Shown: positions 1-7,433 of the stretch, in pieces
How the letters are laid out: every line of letters begins with the position of its first letter
How positions within the stretch are numbered: position 1 is the first letter of the stretch
From: an uncultured Flavobacteriaceae bacterium
GTDB lineage: Bacteria > Bacteroidota > Bacteroidia > Flavobacteriales > Flavobacteriaceae
Assembly (NCBI GenBank): GCA_937944485.1
Contig: CALDYU010000005.1
Coordinates: 1 to 64,000 of the forward strand
Length of the DNA stretch: 64,000 nt
Direction of reading: 5' to 3'
Translations under genes and position numbers: made by a program
Notes under the pieces: generated by a model
The model's database searches: none
Told to the model about the DNA's origin: nothing
What the model saw: the letters and a program-made list of their open reading frames with translations, nothing else

Positions 1-6
1 GCTGTA

Positions 7-945
7 CTAGAAGTTGTACACCACTTCTAAATTATAATCTTTAAGTGCTGATTTGGCTTTGTCAATGTCTTGAGCAAAGCCTAATATATAACCACCACCA
101 CCTGAACCACATAGTTTCAAGTAGTAATCGTTTGTGTCGATTCCGTTTTTCCAGAGTTGGTGGAATTTACTAGGAATCATTGGTTTAAAATTATCTAAAA
201 CCACATGAGATAGTTGTTTTAAATTTCCGAATAGCGATTTTACATTGCCGTTTACAAAATCTTCAACGCAGGCATCTGTATGTTTAATAAATTGCGTTTT
301 TAACATTTTCCGAAAACCTTCTTGCTTCATTTTTTCCATGAACAATTGTACCATCGGAGCAGTTTCGCCAGTAGAACCACTATCTAACAAAAATACCGCG
401 CCCTTGCCTTCTGTGTTTTGACTAGGTATGCTAGTAGATTCAATATTGTCTTGCGAGTTAATAAGTATCGGTAAGCTTAAATAACTATTTAGCGGATCAA
501 GACCAGAAGATTTTCCGTGAAAAAAAGACTCCATCGCAGCAAAAATAGATTTTAGCTTGAGTAATTTCTCTCTTGTTAAATTTTCTAGAACAGTCACTTT
601 ATTCTCAGCATACTGTTCATAGATAGCTGCAACTAGAGCACCGCTACTTCCTACACCGTATCCCTGGGGTATTGAGCTATCAAAGTACATTCCGTTAGCA
701 ACATCCTTTTTTAAAGCTTCAAAATTAAACCGAACGAGCTTTGGTTGTTCAAGGGTTAACGTCTCTAGATAAGAAACAAAACTCTTTAAATGTTTGTTTG
801 AACTTTTTGCTTCTTCCGAAGGGTTTTCATCGCTCTTCAAAGCACCTTTAAAAAAGTTATAGGGAATCGATAAACCTTTAGAATCTTTAATAATTCCGTA
901 TTCTCCGAAGAGTAATATTTTAGAATAGAATAAAGGACCTTTCAT
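7..945 (-). CDS. mvk: Mevalonate kinase (GHMP kinase family)
   Basis: This cytoplasmic GHMP-family kinase probably phosphorylates mevalonate in the mevalonate route to isoprenoids. The three GHMP signatures are visible: an N-terminal LLFGEYG segment (about residues 11-17), the Gly/Ser-rich ATP loop GYGVGSSGAL (95-104), and a C-terminal LCGSGGGGYILGF motif (about 278-290). K145 and D150 in GKSSGLDPLNSY fit the catalytic Asp region. At 312 aa it has normal length, and the gene is complete, with its TAG stop at 7-9. It lies 59 bp downstream of diphosphomevalonate decarboxylase on the same strand, which supports mevalonate rather than galactose or homoserine as substrate. GHMP kinases are hard to separate by motif alone, so the exact substrate is partly inferred from the neighbour. 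Confidence 0.85.
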   Translation of the reverse strand: MKGPLFYSKILLFGEYGIIKDSKGLSIPYNFFKGALKSDENPSEEAKSSNKHLKSFVSYLETLTLEQPKLVRFNFEALKKDVANGMYFDSSIPQGYGVGSSGALVAAIYEQYAENKVTVLENLTREKLLKLKSIFAAMESFFHGKSSGLDPLNSYLSLPILINSQDNIESTSIPSQNTEGKGAVFLLDSGSTGETAPMVQLFMEKMKQEGFRKMLKTQFIKHTDACVEDFVNGNVKSLFGNLKQLSHVVLDNFKPMIPSKFHQLWKNGIDTNDYYLKLCGSGGGGYILGFAQDIDKAKSALKDYNLEVVYNF

Positions 946-1004
946 ATACTGTTGATTCGGGATTGTTCTCTTAACGCTTATTTGAAGCTAATATGATTCA
1001 AAAG

Positions 1005-2090
1005 TTACAATTTTTTGGCTCCAAAACCAATTCGGTCACAAATGTACTGTCCATTTTCACAATATGCAACAAGCTCATTCTTAATAAATTGGTGTATTTC
1101 TTTTTTCTCATTTTCTGGATAAAGCACATGAACATTAGCACCTGCATCAAGTGTAAAGCATATATTGGCTTTTGTTAATTCTCGAAAAGACCATATTTTA
1201 TTGATAATCCGTAAGGTATTTGGCTTCATTAGCACAAAATACGGTAGACTTGTCATCATCATTCCGTGGAGGGTTAAGGCTTCACTTTCAACTATTTCTA
1301 TAAAATCTTTTACATTCCCTTTTGAAAAAACATCTTTCAGTTTTGACAGATTTTTGTGCGCTTGATCGAAACGTTGTTCTGCATAAGGGTGGCCATGCAT
1401 CAAATTATGACCAACCGTACTGCTTACCTGTTTCTGACCTTTATCGACCAATAGAATAGTATCATGGTAATTTTTAAAAATATCATGGACTTGAAACGGA
1501 TATTTAATTCCATACAAATCAGAACTACCATCAATCATAAGATGATCACCCCATTGAATAATATCACCTTCAATACTTCTGCAAGCACTACCCGAACCCA
1601 AACGTGCTAAAAAAGATGCCTTTTTGTTGAAAAATTCTTGACTTAAATTGCTATTCATTTTTCGCTGTATTTCCATCAAGCACAACGCAAGAGCAGACAT
1701 ACCACTAGCTGAAGATGCTATACCACTGCTATGTGGAAAAGAGTTGGAAGTTTCAATGGTAAAATGAAATTCTTTTAAAAAGGGAAGGTACTTTTCAATG
1801 CGCTCAAAAAATGTTTCGATTTTTGGTTTAAAATCATCTTTTTTATTCCCTTCAAATAAAAGATCAAATGAGAAACTAGCTCCTTTCTCTTCTAATTTTC
1901 TATAGGATAAGGTCGTCGTCGTTGCACAGGCATTTAGCGTAAAACTGATAGACGGGTTTGCAGGAATTTGATTTTCTTTTTTACCCCAGTACTTTACCAA
2001 TGCAATATTACTTGGAGCTTTATAGGATACTTTACCTTCGTCTAAATTATTTTTATAAGAAGAAAGAATAAAGTCTTTTTCAGTCATCAA
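1005..2090 (-). CDS. mvaD: Diphosphomevalonate decarboxylase
   Basis: The enzyme performs the ATP-dependent decarboxylation of mevalonate diphosphate to isopentenyl diphosphate in the cytoplasm. The family hallmark SNIALVKYWGKK is at residues 27-38, the Ser/Ala-rich ATP loop SSGIASSASG at 121-130, and the C-terminal FTLDAGANVHVLY segment carries the conserved Asp. The length of 361 aa is a little above the usual 320-340. A first Met-Met pair leaves one codon of uncertainty in the start. An exact Bacteroidota -7 box lies just upstream (2105-2112). The mevalonate kinase gene follows 59 bp downstream in the same direction, so the two probably form one transcript. Confidence 0.92.
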   Translation of the reverse strand: MMTEKDFILSSYKNNLDEGKVSYKAPSNIALVKYWGKKENQIPANPSISFTLNACATTTTLSYRKLEEKGASFSFDLLFEGNKKDDFKPKIETFFERIEKYLPFLKEFHFTIETSNSFPHSSGIASSASGMSALALCLMEIQRKMNSNLSQEFFNKKASFLARLGSGSACRSIEGDIIQWGDHLMIDGSSDLYGIKYPFQVHDIFKNYHDTILLVDKGQKQVSSTVGHNLMHGHPYAEQRFDQAHKNLSKLKDVFSKGNVKDFIEIVESEALTLHGMMMTSLPYFVLMKPNTLRIINKIWSFRELTKANICFTLDAGANVHVLYPENEKKEIHQFIKNELVAYCENGQYICDRIGFGAKKL

Positions 2091-2104
2091 TAATTGAATT
2101 TACG

Positions 2105-2112
2105 CAAAGATA
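2105..2112 (-). promoter_or_regulatory. Candidate -7 box for mvaD
   Basis: Read on the minus strand the sequence is TATCTTTG, an exact match to the Bacteroidota -7 consensus TAnnTTTG. Its 3' edge is 14 nt before the mvaD start codon, giving a very short leader. I see no convincing TTTG -33 element upstream, so this rests on one box. Confidence 0.4.
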
Positions 2113-2310
2113 ACTTTTAAGTGTTTATTGCGTTGGCGATTCAATAAATTCCGTATTGCTATTTTCAAATAGAATGATTGCCTTAGTAACATTCTATAGT
2201 TTATTCTATGAAACGAGAACTTGATCTTCAATAAATACAAAGCTAGTTTTACTAGTTCCTTTCTTTGGTACAAGAAAGAATTAAGTTATGAGCATAGAAG
2301 TACAATTTTA

Positions 2311-2856
2311 TTATGTCTCCTCGGCAAGTTCAATCAATTTTAAGACGGTTCTATGGTTTCTTGTCGTCGCCGTAACCTTGAGTTGTTTTTCTATTATCGT
2401 ATTGGTCAATTTAGCTTTTCCTGCTCCTAAGGTGCAGTTCAAATACAAACACAGCTTTCCAAATACAAATAGTTCATTAGGGTACTTTTTTTGATCTAAT
2501 TCAAGATAATGATCAACCTCTAATTCATGAAATAACAAGGTGTAATATATTTTGTTTGCTTTTAAATCTTCTTCTTGTTTAAACGGACTTTCACTAAGAA
2601 TAGTTGCTAACTGCTCCTTTGTTTTAACCAAAACAGGAACATCGAACTCACAATAATCTCGAATTCCCATCCGAATTTTTTTTTGAATCTTTTCGATATG
2701 GCTTTCATTGGATTTAAAAACTATATTTCCGCTCTGAATATAAGTTACTACGTGCTCATAACCCCATTCATTCATTAGTCTTCTTAAATCAGCCATTTTA
2801 ATTTTGCGATGGCCTCCTACATTTATTCCCCGTAATAAAGCGATATATGTTTTCAA
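2311..2856 (-). CDS. DUF1697 domain protein
   Basis: This small cytoplasmic protein of unknown function belongs to the DUF1697 family, recognised by its N-terminal TYIALLRGINVGGHRKIKM and the following SGNIVFKS stretch. I set the start at TTG (2856-2854), which gives MKTYIALLRG, the usual family N-terminus, and 181 aa. No in-frame ATG lies between the upstream gene's stop and this point, and extending further upstream would run into the flavoprotein gene. The gene begins 4 nt after that gene's stop, so the two are likely translationally coupled. No catalytic motif is evident and the role is unknown. Confidence 0.85.
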   Translation of the reverse strand: MKTYIALLRGINVGGHRKIKMADLRRLMNEWGYEHVVTYIQSGNIVFKSNESHIEKIQKKIRMGIRDYCEFDVPVLVKTKEQLATILSESPFKQEEDLKANKIYYTLLFHELEVDHYLELDQKKYPNELFVFGKLCLYLNCTLGAGKAKLTNTIIEKQLKVTATTRNHRTVLKLIELAEET

Positions 2857-2860
2857 ATCT

Positions 2861-4138
2861 TTATTTTTTTGCCAATTCTTGGGCTGCAATATACCCGGTA
2901 GTCCAGGCATTTTGAAAATTGAACCCCCCTGTAATGGCATCAATATTGATCACTTCTCCAGCAAAAAACAAGTTTCGATGAATTTTGCTCTCTAAAGTTT
3001 TGAAATTAATTTCTGTAAGATCAACACCACCTGCTGTTACGAATTCTTCTTTAAAGGTACTTTTGCCATCTACTTTAAATTCACAACGCGTCAATTGATC
3101 ACTGAGCAGTTTCAACTGTTCTTTTGTCACATCAGCCCATTTAAGGTCTTCAGAAATTCCTGATGCACGCACTAGATTTGTCCATAATCTTCTCGGTACA
3201 TCTACTGCTTTTGTTCTAAGAACTGTTCTTTTGGCTTCCACATTTTTAATTTCTAAAAGTAAATCAAGAACAGCATCGATATGATATTCAGGCAACCAAT
3301 TAATTCTAATCTTGAATTTATAGTTGAACTCACTTAACAGCTTAGCACCCCAAGCTGAAAGTTTCAATATGGCTGGCCCACTCATTCCCCAATGTGTAAT
3401 CAATAATGGTCCATCACTTGAAAGCAGTGGTTTTTCACCAACCTTGCTTTGTAGTTTAATTGTAATCTTCGATTGAAATTCTTTCTTAGCTAATACATCA
3501 ACCTTCGCAAAAGTGCTTATACCAGGAATTCCCTTTATTCGATCGTCTTTAATATGAAATGTGAATAGCGACGGCACAGGTGGTTCTATGGTATGCCCTA
3601 AATGCGCTAGCATCTTCCATATTTTAGGATTACTGCCTGTTGCAATTAATAATTTTTTAGCGTAATAGGTTTTTTTTACTGAATTGACCTCCCATATATG
3701 TTTACCTTCTTCTTTTATTGAGCTTATACCTACAACACTACTATGCTTCAAAACTTGTACCCCTAAACGCTTAATTTCTCCTAAAAAGCAGTCAATTATT
3801 GTTTGCGAAGAATTGCTCGTTGGAAACATACGGCCATCAGCTTCAATCTTTAATTTGATACCTCTACTTTCAAAAAAAGCAACGGTATCACCACTACAAT
3901 ACTTGTGAAACGGTCCTAAAAGTTCTTTCTCACCTCTAGGGTAATTTTTAATAAGTTCTGAAGGATCAAATTCTGCATGGGTAACATTACATCTTCCTCC
4001 GCCTGATACTTTAACCTTGCTAAGAACACTTTTTCCACGTTCTAGGATTACAATTTTTAACTCAGGATTCGCTTCAGCAACATGAATTGCAGCATAAAAT
4101 CCTGCTGCCCCACCGCCGACTATTAATACGTCAATCAT
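2861..4138 (-). CDS. HI0933-family NAD(P)/FAD-dependent oxidoreductase (BaiN/RdsA-like)
   Basis: This cytoplasmic flavoprotein has an N-terminal dinucleotide-binding motif (IVGGGAAGFYAA, about residues 6-17), the family's SGGGRCNVTH motif (about 45-54), and the C-terminal FAD motif GEVINIDAITGGFNFQNAWTTG that defines HI0933 proteins. The length of 425 aa is typical. The physiological substrate is generally unknown for this family; some members reduce bile-acid intermediates or flavin-linked substrates. Its ATG overlaps the stop of the upstream glycerophosphodiesterase as ATGA (4135-4138), and the DUF1697 gene follows 4 nt after its stop. This makes a tight three-gene group, though no shared pathway is obvious. 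Confidence 0.88.
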   Translation of the reverse strand: MIDVLIVGGGAAGFYAAIHVAEANPELKIVILERGKSVLSKVKVSGGGRCNVTHAEFDPSELIKNYPRGEKELLGPFHKYCSGDTVAFFESRGIKLKIEADGRMFPTSNSSQTIIDCFLGEIKRLGVQVLKHSSVVGISSIKEEGKHIWEVNSVKKTYYAKKLLIATGSNPKIWKMLAHLGHTIEPPVPSLFTFHIKDDRIKGIPGISTFAKVDVLAKKEFQSKITIKLQSKVGEKPLLSSDGPLLITHWGMSGPAILKLSAWGAKLLSEFNYKFKIRINWLPEYHIDAVLDLLLEIKNVEAKRTVLRTKAVDVPRRLWTNLVRASGISEDLKWADVTKEQLKLLSDQLTRCEFKVDGKSTFKEEFVTAGGVDLTEINFKTLESKIHRNLFFAGEVINIDAITGGFNFQNAWTTGYIAAQELAKK

Positions 4139-4881
4139 TGATGAAGACGTTCAGGATAATTGGTTATAATTCCATCAACTTCGAGCTGTTTCATTCGCGC
4201 AATATCTTCAGGTTCGTTAACCGTCCATGTATAGATTTTAAAGCCTGCGTCTTGAATGGCTTCATTATTAGCCTCATTCAACATTTCGAAATTCGGATTT
4301 ATTGCTTCCGCATTTAATTCTTTCGCAATCTCAATAGCGTCTGCAGGGTCATCTTCAGTAAGTATCGCTATAGGAATTTCTGGGTTTAGTTTGCGCATAG
4401 CCCGTAACTCATCCCATTTGAAACTTGAAATTAAAAAGTCATCTAGTTTCCACCCCCGCTTTTCGACATAGTAATTGGTTATAAAATTTACACGATCAGT
4501 AGTTCCAGCACCCTTCAATTCTATATTTAAACGAACTTTATGATCAATTAGCTTAAGAACATCTTGAAGCATAGGTATTTTATGACCCCCATCTAATTTC
4601 ACTTGAGTAAGATCAAAATATGTCCAATCTTCAATCTTGCCTCCCGCGTTAGTCAATCGTTCTAAAGTTTCGTCATGAAAAACAACTGTTTCACCACTTT
4701 TTACATTAAAGATGTCAATTTCAATCATATCAACCCCAATATCCAAAGCCTTTTGAACAGAGGCCAAGGTATTCTCAGTTTCATGGCCCATTGCTCCTCT
4801 GTGCCCAATAATCAATGGTTTTTTTTCTTCCATACAACTAGTAAGAATAAGTAATGCTATTAATATTCCGAAAAATCTCAT
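4135..4881 (-). CDS. Glycerophosphodiester phosphodiesterase, lipoprotein
   Basis: This periplasm- or membrane-anchored enzyme hydrolyses glycerophosphodiesters to glycerol-3-phosphate and an alcohol. A lipoprotein signal ends at C16 (ALLILTSC). The GDPD hallmark HRGAMGHETENT follows at residues 27-38, with H27/R28 and E36/N37, then MIEIDIF and the catalytic VVFHDETLERL. I chose the ATG at 4881 over a longer open frame because it places the lipobox correctly and lies downstream of a near-consensus -7 box at 4908-4915. At 248 aa it has the normal small bacterial GDPD size. Its stop overlaps the start of the flavoprotein gene. Confidence 0.88.
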   Translation of the reverse strand: MRFFGILIALLILTSCMEEKKPLIIGHRGAMGHETENTLASVQKALDIGVDMIEIDIFNVKSGETVVFHDETLERLTNAGGKIEDWTYFDLTQVKLDGGHKIPMLQDVLKLIDHKVRLNIELKGAGTTDRVNFITNYYVEKRGWKLDDFLISSFKWDELRAMRKLNPEIPIAILTEDDPADAIEIAKELNAEAINPNFEMLNEANNEAIQDAGFKIYTWTVNEPEDIARMKQLEVDGIITNYPERLHQ

Positions 4882-4907
4882 GAATGCTATTTGATTTATT
4901 GTAAGGC

Positions 4908-4915
4908 TAAAGATA
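4908..4915 (-). promoter_or_regulatory. Candidate -7 box for the glycerophosphodiesterase group
   Basis: TATCTTTA on the minus strand matches seven of eight positions of the Bacteroidota -7 consensus. It lies 27 nt upstream of the ATG at 4881 and inside the longer reading frame, so it argues for the shorter start. No clear -33 element was seen. Confidence 0.3.
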
Positions 4916-5083
4916 CAATTGACTTTGACAAAATAAAAAGATACTTCTCCATTTAATTCTATAAGAATAGGCTTGTAATTATCGTAAAACACATACAATC
5001 AAATAGATAGAAATACTAAAAGTGTTTAACTTTATATGTTTTTAAGTACATTTATAATATTATCAACCAATAAAATCAAGATT

Positions 5084-5500
5084 ATGTTTACCAAAACAAA
5101 TTTAATTTCAACGATTGTTGCAGCCGTATGGTCCTTTATGGGAGGGTTTTTCTTGTGGGGTATTTTGGCTGAAAATTTTATGGCTGGCCACATGGGTACG
5201 GCTACTGGAGTCATGAAAGATCCGCCTGATTTCGCCATTTTAGCAATAGGATGTCTTATTCAAGGATTAGCATTTTCAACTATTTTTCGAAATTGGGGGG
5301 CAGATAAATATACCACTAGTGACGGACTGAAATACGGTTTTTGGGTCGGTATTTTAGCTGGATTAGGAAACAATATTATTGACTATGCTACTAGCAATAT
5401 GCTTGATATGACGGGGGCTTTGGTTAATGGTTTAATCTATATTGTGTTCTTTTGTATTATGGGTTTCTTGGTAGGGCTAGTGTACAACAAAGTGAAATAA
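5084..5500 (+). CDS. Small four-helix integral membrane protein, function unknown
   Basis: I do not recognise a named family with certainty. The 138-aa protein is strongly hydrophobic, with about four membrane segments: residues 8-28 (STIVAAVWSFMGGFFLW), a central segment around AILAIGCLIQGLAF, a third around YGFWVGILAGLGNNII, and a C-terminal one ending VGLVYNKVK. The ATG at 5084 is preferred because upstream in-frame residues are polar or low-complexity and it gives a clean Met-Phe-Thr-Lys start. The gene is monocistronic, divergent from the glycerophosphodiesterase and followed by a strong terminator. It could be a DUF1761-like protein. Confidence 0.75.
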   Translation: MFTKTNLISTIVAAVWSFMGGFFLWGILAENFMAGHMGTATGVMKDPPDFAILAIGCLIQGLAFSTIFRNWGADKYTTSDGLKYGFWVGILAGLGNNIIDYATSNMLDMTGALVNGLIYIVFFCIMGFLVGLVYNKVK

Positions 5501-5518
5501 AATTCTTTTAAGGCTTAC

Positions 5519-5549
5519 AAAGGCTTCCTATAAATTAGGAGGCCTTTTT
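5519..5549 (+). terminator. Rho-independent terminator
   Basis: A 12-bp stem pairs AAAGGCTTCCTA (5519-5530) with TAGGAGGCCTTT (5536-5547) through one G-U pair, with loop TAAAT and a following T run. It terminates the membrane-protein gene and overlaps the stop codon of the convergent amylase gene. Confidence 0.85.
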
Positions 5550-7419
5550 ACTTAAGTTTGAATACGAACGATTGTAAAGGAGTTAATGAAACCTTTATTT
5601 TACCGATTCCGTTTTCGATTATTAATTCATTCTTACTTCCATAAAGGGCATCTTGAAGGGTGTGATTTCCATCATTTAAATTCCATTTACGAATAATTTC
5701 TTCGGGTACTTTAAGTTCAAAAAATCTGGAATCCGAGACTTCAAAATTTGCAACAATTATTAGTTTTTCAGAGGCAGTCCACCGAACATAAGAAAGTATG
5801 CGATGGTCATAGCCCTCTGAATGTTCTTTATTGAAAAAATGAATGTCTTGATAATTACCCATTAATGCTTGACTCGAAATTGTAAAATTTAAAAGTCTTT
5901 TGTAGAAGTCACGAAGATCACTCTCATTATCAGACAACTGCCCCCCATCAAATTTTTTATTATTCAGCCAACGTTGGTGGGCAGGCACACCAATATAATC
6001 GAAAATCGAAGTTCTTGTGGGTTTTCCATAGCCAGCATTTTCGGCCGCCTGTTCTCCTACTTCTTGACCAAAATAAATAAGCGTGGGCGAACTGCTTATT
6101 GTAGCAGAAACTACCATGGCTGGTTTTCCGATTAAAGCATTTCCGGCAAAATCGGGACTCGCAATGCGCTGCTCGTCATGATTTTCAAGAAAATGTAGCA
6201 TATGATGTTCGATATCTTGAAGCCCAGCCTGAACCTTTGGAATATGATCCGTCCAACCATGACCTTGCATAATATGTTTTAAACTGTCATACAATTCAAC
6301 TTTATCATAGAGATAGTCCATTTTTCCTAATCTTATAAAATCTCTATATAAATGAGGTTGATATACTTCAGCTAGAAGGAAGGCTTCTGGATTTTTCATT
6401 TTTATATGCGAATTCATATAACTCCAAAATTCAACAGGTACCATTTCTGCCATATCATATCGAAATCCATCAACACCCATTTCCAACCAATACAGTGCAA
6501 TGTCCTTGAATTTTATCCATGAACTCGGCACATTCTTGTTATTCCAAAACTGAAAATGTTCTTCGAAATTTTTAAAGTCATAGCCCTCTGGAAGTAGATC
6601 AAAATCATAAGAACCATCAGGCTTAACGCCATAATTGATTTTTACAGTTTCATACCAATCTTTCATACCAGGCTGCGCCGATCGAGAACCATTACCAGTC
6701 CATTTCGCAGGAATCTCTTTAAACTTGCCATCGGCTAAGGCATTATCTTCTCCTCCCAAAGGTGCGTAGTTGTTTTCCCAATGGGGCACTTTAAACGCTT
6801 CATCTACGATATAATAAAAATTGTTTTCTCTTGCATAAGTAGCCGAGGAGTCATCATTCGCGCCAAGGGGTTCCAAATCTTTTGGAGTGGTTTTACCTTC
6901 ATAATTTCGGGCAACATGATTTGGTACGATATCTATCAATAATTTTAACCCCACATCGTGTGTACGCCTTATTAATTGCCGAAATTCTTCTAATCTTTTT
7001 TCAGGATTCTCAGCTAGATCAGGGTTTACGTTATAATAGTCTTTTACTGCGTAAGGCGAACCAGCCCGGCCTTTAAAAATATCAGGATCATCATTTGAAA
7101 TTCCGTAATCTGAATAATCAGTAATAACGCCATGATGTGGCACCCCGGTATACCATATGTGGGTAATCCCTAAATCTTTAATTTCTTGAAGCGCTTTTGG
7201 TGTAAAATCTGCAAATTTTCCAACTCCATTTTCCGCAATAGTGCCCCAAGGCTTGTTCGTGGTATTTGTGTTTCCGAATAAGCGCGGAAATACTTGATAA
7301 ATAACTTTCTTATTCGAATGTTCACTATTCGTCATGTTCTCCAATGGATTTTTATCCGTTTTACAGTTCAAAAATACGATTGAAAAACATACTAAAGCTA
7401 TTCTCAAAAGTGCTTTCAT
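5548..7419 (-). CDS. GH13 alpha-amylase-family glycoside hydrolase, lipoprotein
   Basis: This enzyme hydrolyses alpha-glucans or maltodextrins at the cell envelope. A lipoprotein signal ends at C19 (SIVFLNC). The GH13 conserved regions are in order: DIVPNHV (region I), DGFRYDMAE with nucleophile D322, LLAEVY with acid/base E351, and FLENHDEQR with D415. The 623-aa length fits SusG-like and related envelope amylases. The residues after the lipid Cys (KTDKNPLE) are not strongly acidic, so surface exposure is uncertain. It is the last gene of the minus-strand run LacI, beta-phosphoglucomutase, GH65, GH13, with 14 bp after GH65. Its product maltose is the expected substrate of the neighbouring phosphorylase. 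Confidence 0.9.
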   Translation of the reverse strand: MKALLRIALVCFSIVFLNCKTDKNPLENMTNSEHSNKKVIYQVFPRLFGNTNTTNKPWGTIAENGVGKFADFTPKALQEIKDLGITHIWYTGVPHHGVITDYSDYGISNDDPDIFKGRAGSPYAVKDYYNVNPDLAENPEKRLEEFRQLIRRTHDVGLKLLIDIVPNHVARNYEGKTTPKDLEPLGANDDSSATYARENNFYYIVDEAFKVPHWENNYAPLGGEDNALADGKFKEIPAKWTGNGSRSAQPGMKDWYETVKINYGVKPDGSYDFDLLPEGYDFKNFEEHFQFWNNKNVPSSWIKFKDIALYWLEMGVDGFRYDMAEMVPVEFWSYMNSHIKMKNPEAFLLAEVYQPHLYRDFIRLGKMDYLYDKVELYDSLKHIMQGHGWTDHIPKVQAGLQDIEHHMLHFLENHDEQRIASPDFAGNALIGKPAMVVSATISSSPTLIYFGQEVGEQAAENAGYGKPTRTSIFDYIGVPAHQRWLNNKKFDGGQLSDNESDLRDFYKRLLNFTISSQALMGNYQDIHFFNKEHSEGYDHRILSYVRWTASEKLIIVANFEVSDSRFFELKVPEEIIRKWNLNDGNHTLQDALYGSKNELIIENGIGKIKVSLTPLQSFVFKLK

Positions 7420-7433
7420 AACTGTAAGTCGCT

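Noticed and set aside
2259-2278. Hairpin CTTTCTT/AAGAAAG with loop TGGTAC, as terminator for the DUF1697 gene
   Set aside because: The stem is only 7 bp of A/T-rich pairs and no T tract follows on the minus strand.
2288-2494. Small plus-strand reading frame opposite the DUF1697 gene
   Set aside because: It lies antisense to a conserved coding region and has no family-like features; it is a frame shadow.
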